NCBI RefSeq assembly: GCF_004360145.1
Contig: NZ_ML178714.1
Span: 17,474 to 81,473, forward strand
Direction: 5' to 3'
DNA length: 64,000 nucleotides
Origin: Aliiroseovarius marinus
GTDB taxonomy: Bacteria; Pseudomonadota; Alphaproteobacteria; Rhodobacterales; Rhodobacteraceae
Part shown: in pieces, positions 41,992 to 49,583 of the stretch
Layout of the letters: every line of letters begins with the position of its first letter
How positions within the stretch are numbered: position 1 is the first letter of the stretch
Notes under the pieces: generated by a model
Told to the model about the DNA's origin: nothing
Seen by the model: only the letters and a program-made list of their open reading frames with translations
Databases searched by the model: none
Position numbers and translations under genes: made by a program

Positions 41992-43767
41992 TCAAACCTG
42001 TTGCGGTTTCATGTCGTCTTTGTTGATGCCGGCGACTTTGACCGGCTTCTTCATCGCGTCGCGGCGGAAGGGTTCGCCCAGTTCCTGGTTGATCATCGCC
42101 TCGATCAGGGTGGTGATGCCGTTCTTCTGGTCTGCCACGGCCTGGTTCAGCGCGGCGGTCAGTTCGTCCATGGTGCGGGCGACGACGCCTTTCAGGCCAC
42201 AGGCATTGGCGATGCCGGCGTAGGACACTTGCTGGTCCAGCTCGGTGCCGACGAAGTTGTCGTCAAACCACAGTGTCGAGTTCCGCTTTTCCGCACCCCA
42301 CTGGTAGTTGCGGAAGACCACTTGGGTCACGGCGGGCCATTCCTCGCGGCCGATGGCGGTCAGCTCGGTCACCGCGATGCCGAAGGCACCGTCGCCCGAG
42401 AAGCCCACAACTGGCACGTCCGGGCAGCCGATCTTGGCGCCAACAACAGCCGGCAGACCATAGCCACAGGGACCGAACAGGCCGGGGGCGAGGTACTTGC
42501 GGCCTTCCTCGAAGGACGGATAGGCGTTGCCGATCGCGCAGTTGTTGCCAATGTCGGACGAGATGATTGCCTCTTTCGGCAGCGCCTGCTGGATCGCGCG
42601 CCACGCCATGCGGGGGCTCATCCAGTCGGGCTTGTCCGCACGGGCGCGTTCGTTCCAGGTGGTGCCGGGATCGTCGTCCTCGTGGGTCATCTCGGTCAGC
42701 TGCTGGGCCCAGGCCGATTTCTTCTGCGCGATGCGGGCGCGGCGTTCGTCGCGGCCCGCGTCACCGGCAGTGTCGCTCAGCTGTGCCAGAATGCCTTCGG
42801 CCACTTTGGCGGCGTCGCCCACGATGCCCACGGTCACGGCTTTGGTCAGGCCAATGCGGTCGGGGTTGATGTCGACCTGAATGATTTTCGCATCCGACGG
42901 CCAGTATTCCATGCCGTAACCCGGCAGGGTCGAGAACGGGTTCAGGCGGGTGCCAAGGCACAGAACAACGTCTGCTTCCTTGATCAGCTCCATCCCGGCT
43001 TTCGAGCCGTTATAGCCCAGCGGACCTGCAAACAGCGGGTGCGAGCCGGGGAAGGCGTCGTTGTGCTGGTAGCCCACGCAAACCGGGGCGTCCAGACGCT
43101 CGGCGAGCCGCTTCGAGGCTTCGATGCCACCCTTCGATAGGACAACGCCTGCGCCGTTCAGGATCACCGGGTTCTTGGCGTCCGAGATCAGCTTGGCCGC
43201 TTCAGTCACCGCGTCAGCACCGCCCGAGGGGCGCTCAAACTCAACAATCGCCGGCAGATCGATGTCGACGATCTGGGTGAACATGTCGCGCGGGATGTTC
43301 AGCTGCGCCGGTGCCGAGGCACGCTTGGCGTTCATGATCACGCGGTTCAGAACCTCGGCCACACGGGCGGGGTCGCGCACCTCTTCCTGATAGGCCACGC
43401 AGTCAGCGAACATGCGCATTTGTTCCATTTCCTGGAAGCCACCCTGGCCGATGGTCTTATTGGCGGCCTGCGGGGTGACCAGCAGCAGCGGGGTGTGGTT
43501 CCAGTAGGCTGTTTTCACGGCGGTCACGAAGTTGGTGATGCCGGGGCCGTTCTGCGCGATCATCATCGACATCTTGCCGGTCGCACGGGTGTAGCCGTCA
43601 GCCATCATCCCGCCCGAGCCTTCATGCGCACAGTCCCAGAAGGTGATCCCCGCATCCGGGAAAATGTCCGAAATCGGCATCATCGCCGACCCGATAATCC
43701 CAAACGCATGCTCAATCCCATGCATCTGAAGCACTTTGACAAACGCTTCTTCCGTGGTCATCTTCAT
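41992..43767 (-). CDS. xsc: sulfoacetaldehyde acetyltransferase
   Basis: The 591-residue thiamine-diphosphate enzyme opens KMTTEEAFVKVLQMHGIEHAFGIIGSAMM, the N terminus typical of Xsc, and has the activating Glu in WDCAHEGSGGMMADGYTRA. The ThDP-binding motif GFSGDGAFGIAVTELTAIGREEWPAVTQVVFRNYQWGAEKRNS is complete. It cleaves sulfoacetaldehyde with phosphate to sulfite and acetyl phosphate. GGGAGAGCG precedes the ATG. It lies between tauR and pta; one TauR-like half-site is found in the upstream gap, so induction by taurine through TauR is expected. The sulfite exporter and taurine importer are outside the window. Confidence 0.96.
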   Translation of the reverse strand: MKMTTEEAFVKVLQMHGIEHAFGIIGSAMMPISDIFPDAGITFWDCAHEGSGGMMADGYTRATGKMSMMIAQNGPGITNFVTAVKTAYWNHTPLLLVTPQAANKTIGQGGFQEMEQMRMFADCVAYQEEVRDPARVAEVLNRVIMNAKRASAPAQLNIPRDMFTQIVDIDLPAIVEFERPSGGADAVTEAAKLISDAKNPVILNGAGVVLSKGGIEASKRLAERLDAPVCVGYQHNDAFPGSHPLFAGPLGYNGSKAGMELIKEADVVLCLGTRLNPFSTLPGYGMEYWPSDAKIIQVDINPDRIGLTKAVTVGIVGDAAKVAEGILAQLSDTAGDAGRDERRARIAQKKSAWAQQLTEMTHEDDDPGTTWNERARADKPDWMSPRMAWRAIQQALPKEAIISSDIGNNCAIGNAYPSFEEGRKYLAPGLFGPCGYGLPAVVGAKIGCPDVPVVGFSGDGAFGIAVTELTAIGREEWPAVTQVVFRNYQWGAEKRNSTLWFDDNFVGTELDQQVSYAGIANACGLKGVVARTMDELTAALNQAVADQKNGITTLIEAMINQELGEPFRRDAMKKPVKVAGINKDDMKPQQV

Positions 43768-43866
43768 TGTGACGCTCTCCCTTGAATTGGTGGTCGTGCG
43801 GCGAAATCGTTTCGTCCGCAGTATCGGTTTTCCTAGATCTTTTTAAGGCAGCGCGACCCAAAGCCT

Positions 43867-43876
43867 ATAGGGCCAG
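43867..43876 (-). promoter_or_regulatory. TauR-like half-site upstream of xsc
   Basis: On the minus strand this reads CTGGCCCTAT, identical to one of the two half-sites upstream of tpa (47996-48005). It lies 100 bp upstream of the xsc start in the tauR-xsc gap. A second clear copy at the 22-bp pitch seen elsewhere is not present here. Confidence 0.45.
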
Positions 43877-43885
43877 TTGTCTCAG

Positions 43886-45364
43886 CTATCTGGCGCCAGA
43901 TTTCTCAGCGGCTGCGATCTCGTCTGCGATCAGCGATATCCCTTGGGGAATGCGCGCAGCTGGGATCGAGCTATAGGCGATCCGATAGAAATTGGTGGGC
44001 TGATTGGGGCCGCGGAAGAAGGGCGTGCCGGGTTCAATCAAGACACCCTTGGCGTTGAGCTGCCCGGCCAGTTGGCCCATGTCCACCCCTTCAGGTGCTC
44101 GCATCCAGAAGGCCGAGCCCCCAAAAACGCCCCGTCCAGCAATGCTCAGCCCTGCATCGTCGATGGCTTGATTCATCACTTCGCGCCGCTCCTGATAGGC
44201 GCTGCCCATCCGGCGGATCAGAGCGTCGTAATGGCCCAAAGACAGGAAATAGGCGACGGTGCGTTGGATCAGGCCGGGCGGGTGGCGCAGCACGGCGGAT
44301 CGCAGGGCGCGGGCTTCGCGGATGAAAGGTTCAGACCCGACCATGTAGCCAAGGCGCAGTCCCGGAAACAGTGATTTCGAGAAACTGCCCACGTAGATCA
44401 CCCGCCCTTCGCGGTCCAAGGACTTCAGTGCGGGGGAGGGGGGCTTCAGGAACGACATCTCGAAATCATAGTCGTCTTCCACGATCACAGCGTCCAATTC
44501 CTTGGCGCGCGCGAGCAGCGCCTTGCGGCGTTCGATCGGCATGGTGGCCGTTGTCGGGCTGTGGTGACTGGGCGTCGAGAAAATCACGTCTGTGCCATCG
44601 GGCAGGGCCTCGGGTGGCAGGCCGTCGCGGTCGACGGGGATGTTGACCAGATGGCAGCGGCTTTGGGTCAGCACGTCACGCAGCGAGTAATAGCAAGGAT
44701 CTTCAATCGCAGCGGTCCGGCGCTGGGTCAGCAAGATCTGCGCGGCCATCCACAGCGCGTTCTGTGCGCCCAAGGTGATCAGGATTTCCTCTGGTCGGGC
44801 CAGAATGCCGCGACGCGGCAGGATGTGGCGGGCGATGAATTCGATCAACTGCGGATCGTCCTGATCATAGTAGTCGCCCATCATCACTTCATGGTCTTTG
44901 TGCCCCAATGCGCGAAGGGCACATAGGCGCCATGCGTTGTGGTCAAAGAGTTTTGGGTCGGCCTGCCCATAGATGAAGGGATACTTCTGTTGCCGCCAAT
45001 TCTGCGGCTTCTTGGGTGTGCTGCCCCCGGTAAAGTGGTTGCCGATGGCGCGATGCCAGTCGACCTTATCCTCGCCGCGGGCGCGGGGTTGGAAGCTGGG
45101 CGGTTCTGGTGCGTTTTCCGACACATAGAAGCCCGACCGCCCTTTAGAGGACAAGTAATCATTCGCCTGAAGTTCGGTATAGGCCAGCGTAACCGTGATC
45201 CGACTGACCCCAAGATGGGTCGACAGTTTTCGGGTCGAGGGTAGCTTTTCGCCACGGGGCAGGCGTCCGGACAGGATCGCCTCGGCGATCATTTGCTGGA
45301 TCTGCGCTTGAAGGGTGCCCTGGGCGTCAGGGTCCAGAAAGAATGTCTCAACAGGTGCTGCCAT
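43886..45364 (-). CDS. tauR: MocR/GntR-family taurine regulator
   Basis: The 492-residue protein has an N-terminal GntR winged helix (about 15-85; LPRGEKLPSTRKLSTHLGVSRITVTLAY) and a large aminotransferase-like domain. The PLP-binding Lys is in VYVGSFSKSLFPGLRLGYMVG, with the ring-contacting Asp in VIVEDDYDFEMSF. In TauR the bound PLP probably reacts with taurine, switching the protein to activate tpa and xsc. ATG 45364 is used because AAGGTG precedes it at the right distance. Adjacent xsc-pta and tpa genes and the repeated CTGG-type half-sites support the TauR identity. Confidence 0.9.
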   Translation of the reverse strand: MAAPVETFFLDPDAQGTLQAQIQQMIAEAILSGRLPRGEKLPSTRKLSTHLGVSRITVTLAYTELQANDYLSSKGRSGFYVSENAPEPPSFQPRARGEDKVDWHRAIGNHFTGGSTPKKPQNWRQQKYPFIYGQADPKLFDHNAWRLCALRALGHKDHEVMMGDYYDQDDPQLIEFIARHILPRRGILARPEEILITLGAQNALWMAAQILLTQRRTAAIEDPCYYSLRDVLTQSRCHLVNIPVDRDGLPPEALPDGTDVIFSTPSHHSPTTATMPIERRKALLARAKELDAVIVEDDYDFEMSFLKPPSPALKSLDREGRVIYVGSFSKSLFPGLRLGYMVGSEPFIREARALRSAVLRHPPGLIQRTVAYFLSLGHYDALIRRMGSAYQERREVMNQAIDDAGLSIAGRGVFGGSAFWMRAPEGVDMGQLAGQLNAKGVLIEPGTPFFRGPNQPTNFYRIAYSSIPAARIPQGISLIADEIAAAEKSGAR

Positions 45365-45379
45365 AAAGGGCACCTTATA

Positions 45380-45411
45380 TTGGACCTAGTTGGGGTGCAA
45401 TCTGGATATAC
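45380..45411 (+). promoter_or_regulatory. TauR-like direct repeat upstream of tauR
   Basis: TTGGACCTAG at 45380 and CTGGATATAC at 45402 form a direct repeat with a 22-bp pitch (two helical turns), 16-47 bp upstream of the tauR ATG. The same spacing and related half-sites occur upstream of tpa. Autoregulation by TauR is the likely meaning. Confidence 0.6.
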
Positions 45412-45419
45412 TCTACTTC

Positions 45420-45722
45420 TCAGCGATTGGACGAGATCCAGGCTGACATCAACCCAGCATCGCGAAAGCATTCGTCCGGGACCGACCGGCGCTTGGCGCG
45501 CGCGATACGCTCGGCATATGCTACTTGTTTCGAGGTCGCCCGTGTGTCGCGAGGCTGTGTGGCACGGGCTTTCAAGCGGGCCTGATGTTCGCCAATCCAG
45601 CCTGACAGGGCAGCACGATCTTGCGCCACGTCTGCCGGAATCGCCGCGCCAAGCTTTGACGCGATCGCGCGGGCATAGTCCGTCTGTTTCGGCGTCGGGG
45701 GCAGGCTTCTGGGCTGGGCCAT
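45420..45722 (-). CDS. small two-repeat protein under an SOS box
   Basis: The 100-residue protein is basic and consists of two copies of one motif, about residues 10-46 and 63-99. The shared pattern is T-x-K-Q-x-x-Y-A-x-x-I-A, then a Pro about eight residues on, and finally (L/M)-S-x-W-I. AAAGGA precedes the ATG. I do not recognise a named family; similar KQ-x-x-(Y/F)-A segments occur, as I recall, in tails of some topoisomerases, which hints at nucleic-acid contact. A perfect alphaproteobacterial LexA box lies 29-43 bp upstream, so induction by DNA damage is strongly suggested. It lies within the taurine region but is not obviously part of it. Codon use looks like its neighbours. Confidence 0.75.
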   Translation of the reverse strand: MAQPRSLPPTPKQTDYARAIASKLGAAIPADVAQDRAALSGWIGEHQARLKARATQPRDTRATSKQVAYAERIARAKRRSVPDECFRDAGLMSAWISSNR

Positions 45723-45750
45723 GGCGCGTTCCTTTGTTCACATCGAGTGA

Positions 45751-45765
45751 GAACAAATATAGAAC
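45751..45765 (-). promoter_or_regulatory. LexA (SOS) box, GAAC-N7-GAAC
   Basis: GAACAAATATAGAAC is an exact GAAC-N7-GAAC direct repeat (GTTC-N7-GTTC on the minus strand), the LexA consensus of Alphaproteobacteria. It is placed to repress the small two-repeat gene that starts at 45722. Confidence 0.82.
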
Positions 45766-45814
45766 AAAATGGTTAATTGTCCAGTCCTGCCGGATCACGG
45801 GATGGTGAACGCCC

Positions 45815-46405
45815 TTATTTTCTTGGCTTTTCAAGCCGCCATGTCAGGTTTGCTCGGACGGCGGGCCATTCCGACGCGATGATCGAATAGACCGCTGTGT
45901 CGCGCAGCACCCCGTTGCCCTGATCCATGTGGCTGCGCAACACGCCATCCAGTTTGGCGCCCAGTCGTTCAATCGCGGCCCGGCTTTGATGGTTCATGAA
46001 ATGGGTGCGGAGCTCGACCGCGATACAATTCAAGTCGTCAAAGGCGTAGGTAAGAAGCAGCCGCTTGGCTTCGGTATTCAGCGGGCTGCGTTGGACAGAT
46101 GTGCGATACCACGTCGATCCGATCTCGACCCGCTTGTTGGTGGCGTCGATATTCATGAAGGTCGTCATGCCGATCGGCGTGCCGTCTGGCGTCATCACGC
46201 AGAAGGGCAGCATTGATCCCGCGTCCTGCAGAGACAGGCGCCGGATGATTTCGGCCTCCATGTCCTCGGGCTTGGGGATTGAGGTGTACCATAAGCGGTG
46301 CAGCTCCCCGTCTGCACAGGCCTCTTTCAAAGCTGGTGCATGGTCCAGGCTGAGGGGGGCAAGCGTAACGTGAGTGCCGGTAAGGGTAACGGGGGCTGGC
46401 CACAT
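45815..46405 (-). CDS. GNAT acetyltransferase, RimJ/RimL type
   Basis: The 196-residue protein is an N-acetyltransferase of the RimJ/RimL branch. It begins PVTLTGTHVTLAPLSLDHAPAL, has the beta-strand PIGMTTFMNIDATNKRVEIGSTWY and the acceptor-side LNTEAKRLLLTYAFDDL. ELRTHFMNHQSRAAIERLGA resembles the Asn-x-x-Ser-x-x-x-x-x-x-x-G ending of the fold. It transfers acetyl from acetyl-CoA to an amine, perhaps a protein N terminus or a small molecule. It stands alone, with AAGGATC before the ATG, and reads toward the SOS-box gene. The substrate is unknown. Confidence 0.82.
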   Translation of the reverse strand: MWPAPVTLTGTHVTLAPLSLDHAPALKEACADGELHRLWYTSIPKPEDMEAEIIRRLSLQDAGSMLPFCVMTPDGTPIGMTTFMNIDATNKRVEIGSTWYRTSVQRSPLNTEAKRLLLTYAFDDLNCIAVELRTHFMNHQSRAAIERLGAKLDGVLRSHMDQGNGVLRDTAVYSIIASEWPAVRANLTWRLEKPRK

Positions 46406-46443
46406 GATACTGATCCTTTTGTTGAACCTGATCGTGATGCGAA

Positions 46444-46473
46444 AAAGGCGGCCCTGTTTCCAGAGCCGCCTTT
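46444..46473 (-). terminator. Rho-independent terminator of tpa
   Basis: AAAGGCGGC pairs with GCCGCCTTT across a 12-nt loop; on the minus strand it ends in GCCTTTTT. It lies about 30 bp after the tpa stop. Confidence 0.75.
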
Positions 46474-46504
46474 GAACTTTTTGACCAGTCCAATTTAGGA
46501 GCGA

Positions 46505-47902
46505 TCAGCCAAAGACCTTGGTCAGAGCGTTGTCCACGGCTTCGCAAATCCGGTCGATGTCCTGTTCGGTCGCGATCAGAGCTGGGCTGAAGCACAGCGT
46601 GTTGTTGCGGCCGGGCAGCGAGCGGTTGGTCGCGCCGATGATCACGCCCTGCGCTCCGCAATCGGCAACAACGGCACCGACTTCGGCTTCCGAAACCGGT
46701 TCCTTGGTCTCGCGGTCTTTGACCAGCTCGGCGCCCAGGAACAGACCCTTGCCGCGCACGTCGCCGATGACAGCGTGCTTTTCGGCCAAAGCGTTCAGGT
46801 TCGCCATCATGCGCTCGCCCATCTTGGTGGTGTTCTCCAAAAGGCCCTCGTCTTCGATGATGCGCAGGTTTTCCAGCGCGGCGACGGGACCAGCGGTGCA
46901 GCCGCCGAAGGTCGAGATGTCGCGGAAATAGCCCATCGGGTCCGAGGCATCTTCTTTGAACATGTCAAACACGCGCTCGGTGGTCACGCAGCAGGCAATC
47001 GCCGCATAGCCCGAGGCCACACCCTTCGCCATGGTGACGAAATCGGGCTTGATGCCATAGTGCTGATAGCCAAACCATGTGCCGGTACGGCCCAGACCGC
47101 AGACGACCTCGTCGATATGCAGCAGGATGTCGTATTTCTCGCAGATCTCCTGCACGCGCGGCCAGTAGCCTTCGGGCGCTTCGATGACGCCACCGCCTGC
47201 GGTGATGGGTTCAAGGCACAGTGCGCCAACGGTTTCCGGACCTTCGCGCAGGATGACCTCTTCAATCGCGTCAGCAGCAGCGCGGCCGAACTCGGCACCC
47301 GACAGATGCTCCAGTCCCAGCTCGTGCTTGCGGTACTCCATGCAATGCGGCACGCGGATGAAGTCCGGTGCGAAGGGGCCATACTGCGCGTTGCGTTCGT
47401 CCTGACCGCCGGCTGACATGGTCGCAAGGGTCGAGCCGTGATAGTCGCGGTCGCGATACAAAATCTTGGTTTTCTTGCCGCCATAGCGCTTGTGGGCGAT
47501 CTGACGGATCATCTTGAAGGCCTTTTCGTTCGCTTCCGAGCCCGAGTTGGTGATGTAGACACGGCTCATACCCGGCATCTTTTCGATCAGCTTCTCAGAG
47601 AACAGCGCGCCGGGGATCGAGCCCGCAGCCGCAGCGAAATAGTTCATTTTCACCAGCTGGTCACGTACGACGTCAGCGATGGTTTCGCGGCCATAGCCCA
47701 CGTTTACGGTCCAGACGCCACCCGACACGGCATCGATGTATTCTTTGCCGTTCTGGTCCCACACGCGCATGCCTTTGCCTTCAACGATGATGCGGGGATC
47801 ACCGGTTTCAAAGGGCTTGTGCTGGGTCAGGTGGTGCCAGACATGGGCCTTATCGGCCTCGACTACGTGGCTGATATCGTTTTCTTTGATTTGACCGTCC
47901 AT
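46505..47902 (-). CDS. tpa: taurine--pyruvate aminotransferase
   Basis: The 465-residue class III PLP aminotransferase has TNSGSEANEKAFKMIRQIA, DRDYHGSTLATMSAGG, LLHIDEVVCGLGRTG (PLP-contacting Asp) and FVTMAKGVASGYAAIACCV (Schiff-base Lys). Its length and N terminus (AHVWHHLTQHKPFE) match Tpa, which converts taurine and pyruvate to sulfoacetaldehyde and alanine. ATG 47902 is preceded by GGAGGA; an open frame continues almost 200 codons upstream but overlaps the opposite regulator gene and is a shadow. It supplies the substrate of Xsc. Two TauR-like half-sites lie 94-125 bp upstream. Confidence 0.95.
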   Translation of the reverse strand: MDGQIKENDISHVVEADKAHVWHHLTQHKPFETGDPRIIVEGKGMRVWDQNGKEYIDAVSGGVWTVNVGYGRETIADVVRDQLVKMNYFAAAAGSIPGALFSEKLIEKMPGMSRVYITNSGSEANEKAFKMIRQIAHKRYGGKKTKILYRDRDYHGSTLATMSAGGQDERNAQYGPFAPDFIRVPHCMEYRKHELGLEHLSGAEFGRAAADAIEEVILREGPETVGALCLEPITAGGGVIEAPEGYWPRVQEICEKYDILLHIDEVVCGLGRTGTWFGYQHYGIKPDFVTMAKGVASGYAAIACCVTTERVFDMFKEDASDPMGYFRDISTFGGCTAGPVAALENLRIIEDEGLLENTTKMGERMMANLNALAEKHAVIGDVRGKGLFLGAELVKDRETKEPVSEAEVGAVVADCGAQGVIIGATNRSLPGRNNTLCFSPALIATEQDIDRICEAVDNALTKVFG

Positions 47903-47995
47903 GACGTCCTCCGGTGCTGAAGGTTCCCCGTGCGAAGCGGGCCGTGGGAACAGAGATTCTTTGATCAAATATCTTCTCGGAAATCGCAAACGAAA

Positions 47996-48027
47996 ATAGG
48001 GCCAGCCCGCTATTAGATTATATCCAG
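47996..48027 (-). promoter_or_regulatory. TauR-like direct repeat upstream of tpa
   Basis: On the minus strand CTGGATATAA (48027-48018) and CTGGCCCTAT (48005-47996) form a direct repeat with a 22-bp pitch, the same spacing as upstream of tauR. They lie in the 238-bp gap between divergent tpa and a GntR-family gene, which otherwise holds no gene. Confidence 0.6.
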
Positions 48028-48140
48028 AATTAGTGCGAAACCGCGAGCTGCGCGGGGCTAACTGGTTGGCTGCCATTGAAATATAACACGGAATGCGCGC
48101 GAAAGCTGGAATTCCCTGCAGGATTTGCTTAACTGCCCGC

Positions 48141-48791
48141 ATGGCTGGACAAACCGAAATCGTGCTGAATGCAATCCTGACATCGATTGACAGGGGCGAA
48201 TTGTCGCCCGGCGAGGCGATCGACGAGAACGCGCTGATCGCGCAATACGAGGTTTCGCGCACGCCTTTGCGCGAGGCGTTGCTGCGGCTGGAAGCGATGG
48301 GATTGGTCACGCGCCCGCCGCGCAAAGGAGCTGTGTTGTTCAAACCCAGCTTTGAAGAATTTCTGTCCATTCTCGAAGTGAACGCCCAGCTGGAAGGGCA
48401 GGCGGCAGGGTTGGCTGCGCGTCGGATCGGGGCCGAAGATGGGGCTGCCCTGATGCAGATCGTCGAGGCTTGCGAGGTCCATGCGCGTGACAAGGGGGAT
48501 GGCGATCCAAACGGCTACTACACCCTAAATCTTGCCTTCCACAAACAGGTGGCCGAGGCGGCCGGGAACCCATTCCTTCTGGACATGATCAAGATGAACG
48601 GGCGCAAGCTGATCGCCTATTACCGCGCCCGCTATCGCAATCCCGGCGCAATTGCAGAAAGCGCGCGCGAGCATCGGCAGATTGCCGAGCTGATCCTTGC
48701 CCACAAGGTGGACGAGGCGCGCGCCCTGATGACCGAACATGTCCTGTTCGACCGCGTGACTGTGACGGATCTGCTGGCCGCGCTGGGTTAG
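48141..48791 (+). CDS. GntR-family regulator, FCD type
   Basis: The 216-residue protein has a winged helix (about 5-70; LSPGEAIDENALIAQYEVSRTPLREALLRLEAMGLV). An all-helical FCD ligand domain follows, with metal-type ligands around NLAFHKQVAEAAGN and EHRQIAELILAH. ATG 48141 gives a normal FadR-subfamily N terminus; ATG 48093 is possible. Its stop overlaps the stop of the convergent amidotransferase gene by 4 bp. It probably controls the nearby amidotransferase/P450 cluster or itself. A role in taurine metabolism is less likely because TauR covers that. The effector is unknown, often a small carboxylic acid in this family. Confidence 0.88.
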   Translation: MAGQTEIVLNAILTSIDRGELSPGEAIDENALIAQYEVSRTPLREALLRLEAMGLVTRPPRKGAVLFKPSFEEFLSILEVNAQLEGQAAGLAARRIGAEDGAALMQIVEACEVHARDKGDGDPNGYYTLNLAFHKQVAEAAGNPFLLDMIKMNGRKLIAYYRARYRNPGAIAESAREHRQIAELILAHKVDEARALMTEHVLFDRVTVTDLLAALG

Positions 48792-49498
48792 CCTTGCGCG
48801 TTCGCGTGCTCGAAGAACCTGACGATCCATTCCGCGAACTGAGGGCCGTCCGCAGGCTGTGCAAGTGAGGTACGGGCGCGTGCGATCACCTCCGCGGGCT
48901 TTTCGCCTTCCAACTCATCAATCAAGGCTGCAATGAAGTCTGGCGTCATTTCCGGATGGTTTTGCGTGGTGAAGACGTGATCGTCGATACGGAACCCGCC
49001 GATGGGGCAGCCTTCGGAGGTCATGATATTGGTTGCGCCCTCGGGCATCTGGGTCACTTGCTCGATATGCGCACCATACAGACGGAATCGCTGTGCCTCG
49101 ACCCACGGGGAGGGGGTGCTGATACCCATCTGAGTCGAGCCGAAAACCCAGCCGCCGGGGTTCGCTTCAACCTTGCCCCCAAGGGCTTTCGCAATGGCTT
49201 GATGCCCAAAACAGGCACCGAAGAGCGGGGCCTTCTGGGCGTGAAGGGTGCGGATCAGATCTGACAGCTGCCCGACCCACGCGTCATCGTCATGCACCGA
49301 TGCCGGGCTGCCGGTGATCACGAAACCATCAAAGACCTCAAGCTCTTGCGGGAAGTCACCATCCTTTACGGAAAAGGCCACATAGTCCCAATCCGGGCGC
49401 TGGTTCGCCAACAACGTGGTCCATTTCTCGCCGTCCTTCGGGTGCTGATCGGCAAAGCTGCTTTCATCGGTGTTTGCCATCAGAATTGCGATGCGCAT
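48788..49498 (-). CDS. class I glutamine amidotransferase-like hydrolase
   Basis: The 236-residue protein is a stand-alone class I amidotransferase fold. The nucleophile Cys is in PLFGACFGHQAIAKALGG, FVITGSPASVHDDDAW lies upstream, and the His-Glu pair is in TTQNHPEMTPDF. Such domains hydrolyse gamma-glutamyl amides, either glutamine itself or, as in PuuD, gamma-glutamylated amines. No synthetase partner domain is attached. It is transcribed divergently from a P450, glutamine-synthetase-like and ferredoxin operon. That suggests it releases glutamate from gamma-glutamylated products made there. AAAGGGCG precedes the ATG. Confidence 0.85.
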   Translation of the reverse strand: MRIAILMANTDESSFADQHPKDGEKWTTLLANQRPDWDYVAFSVKDGDFPQELEVFDGFVITGSPASVHDDDAWVGQLSDLIRTLHAQKAPLFGACFGHQAIAKALGGKVEANPGGWVFGSTQMGISTPSPWVEAQRFRLYGAHIEQVTQMPEGATNIMTSEGCPIGGFRIDDHVFTTQNHPEMTPDFIAALIDELEGEKPAEVIARARTSLAQPADGPQFAEWIVRFFEHANAQG

Positions 49499-49583
49499 GA
49501 TTTCGCCCTTTACATACTTAACATGTTCCTTAATATATTTATAGACGCGCTAAGTACAATATAAAAACGCCACGGAGGTGCGC
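49499..49583. promoter_or_regulatory. divergent promoter of the amidotransferase and P450 operons
   Basis: This 85-bp AT-rich gap contains AACATGTT (49520-49527), a perfect 8-bp palindrome, and the AT-rich CTTAATATATTTATAG beside it. It is short enough for one regulator to control both directions, possibly the GntR protein at 48141-48791. Confidence 0.45.

Noticed and set aside
47903-48493. Long N-terminal extension of the taurine aminotransferase frame
   Set aside because: The frame stays open only because it lies opposite the GntR gene; GGAGGA before ATG 47902 and family length set the real start.
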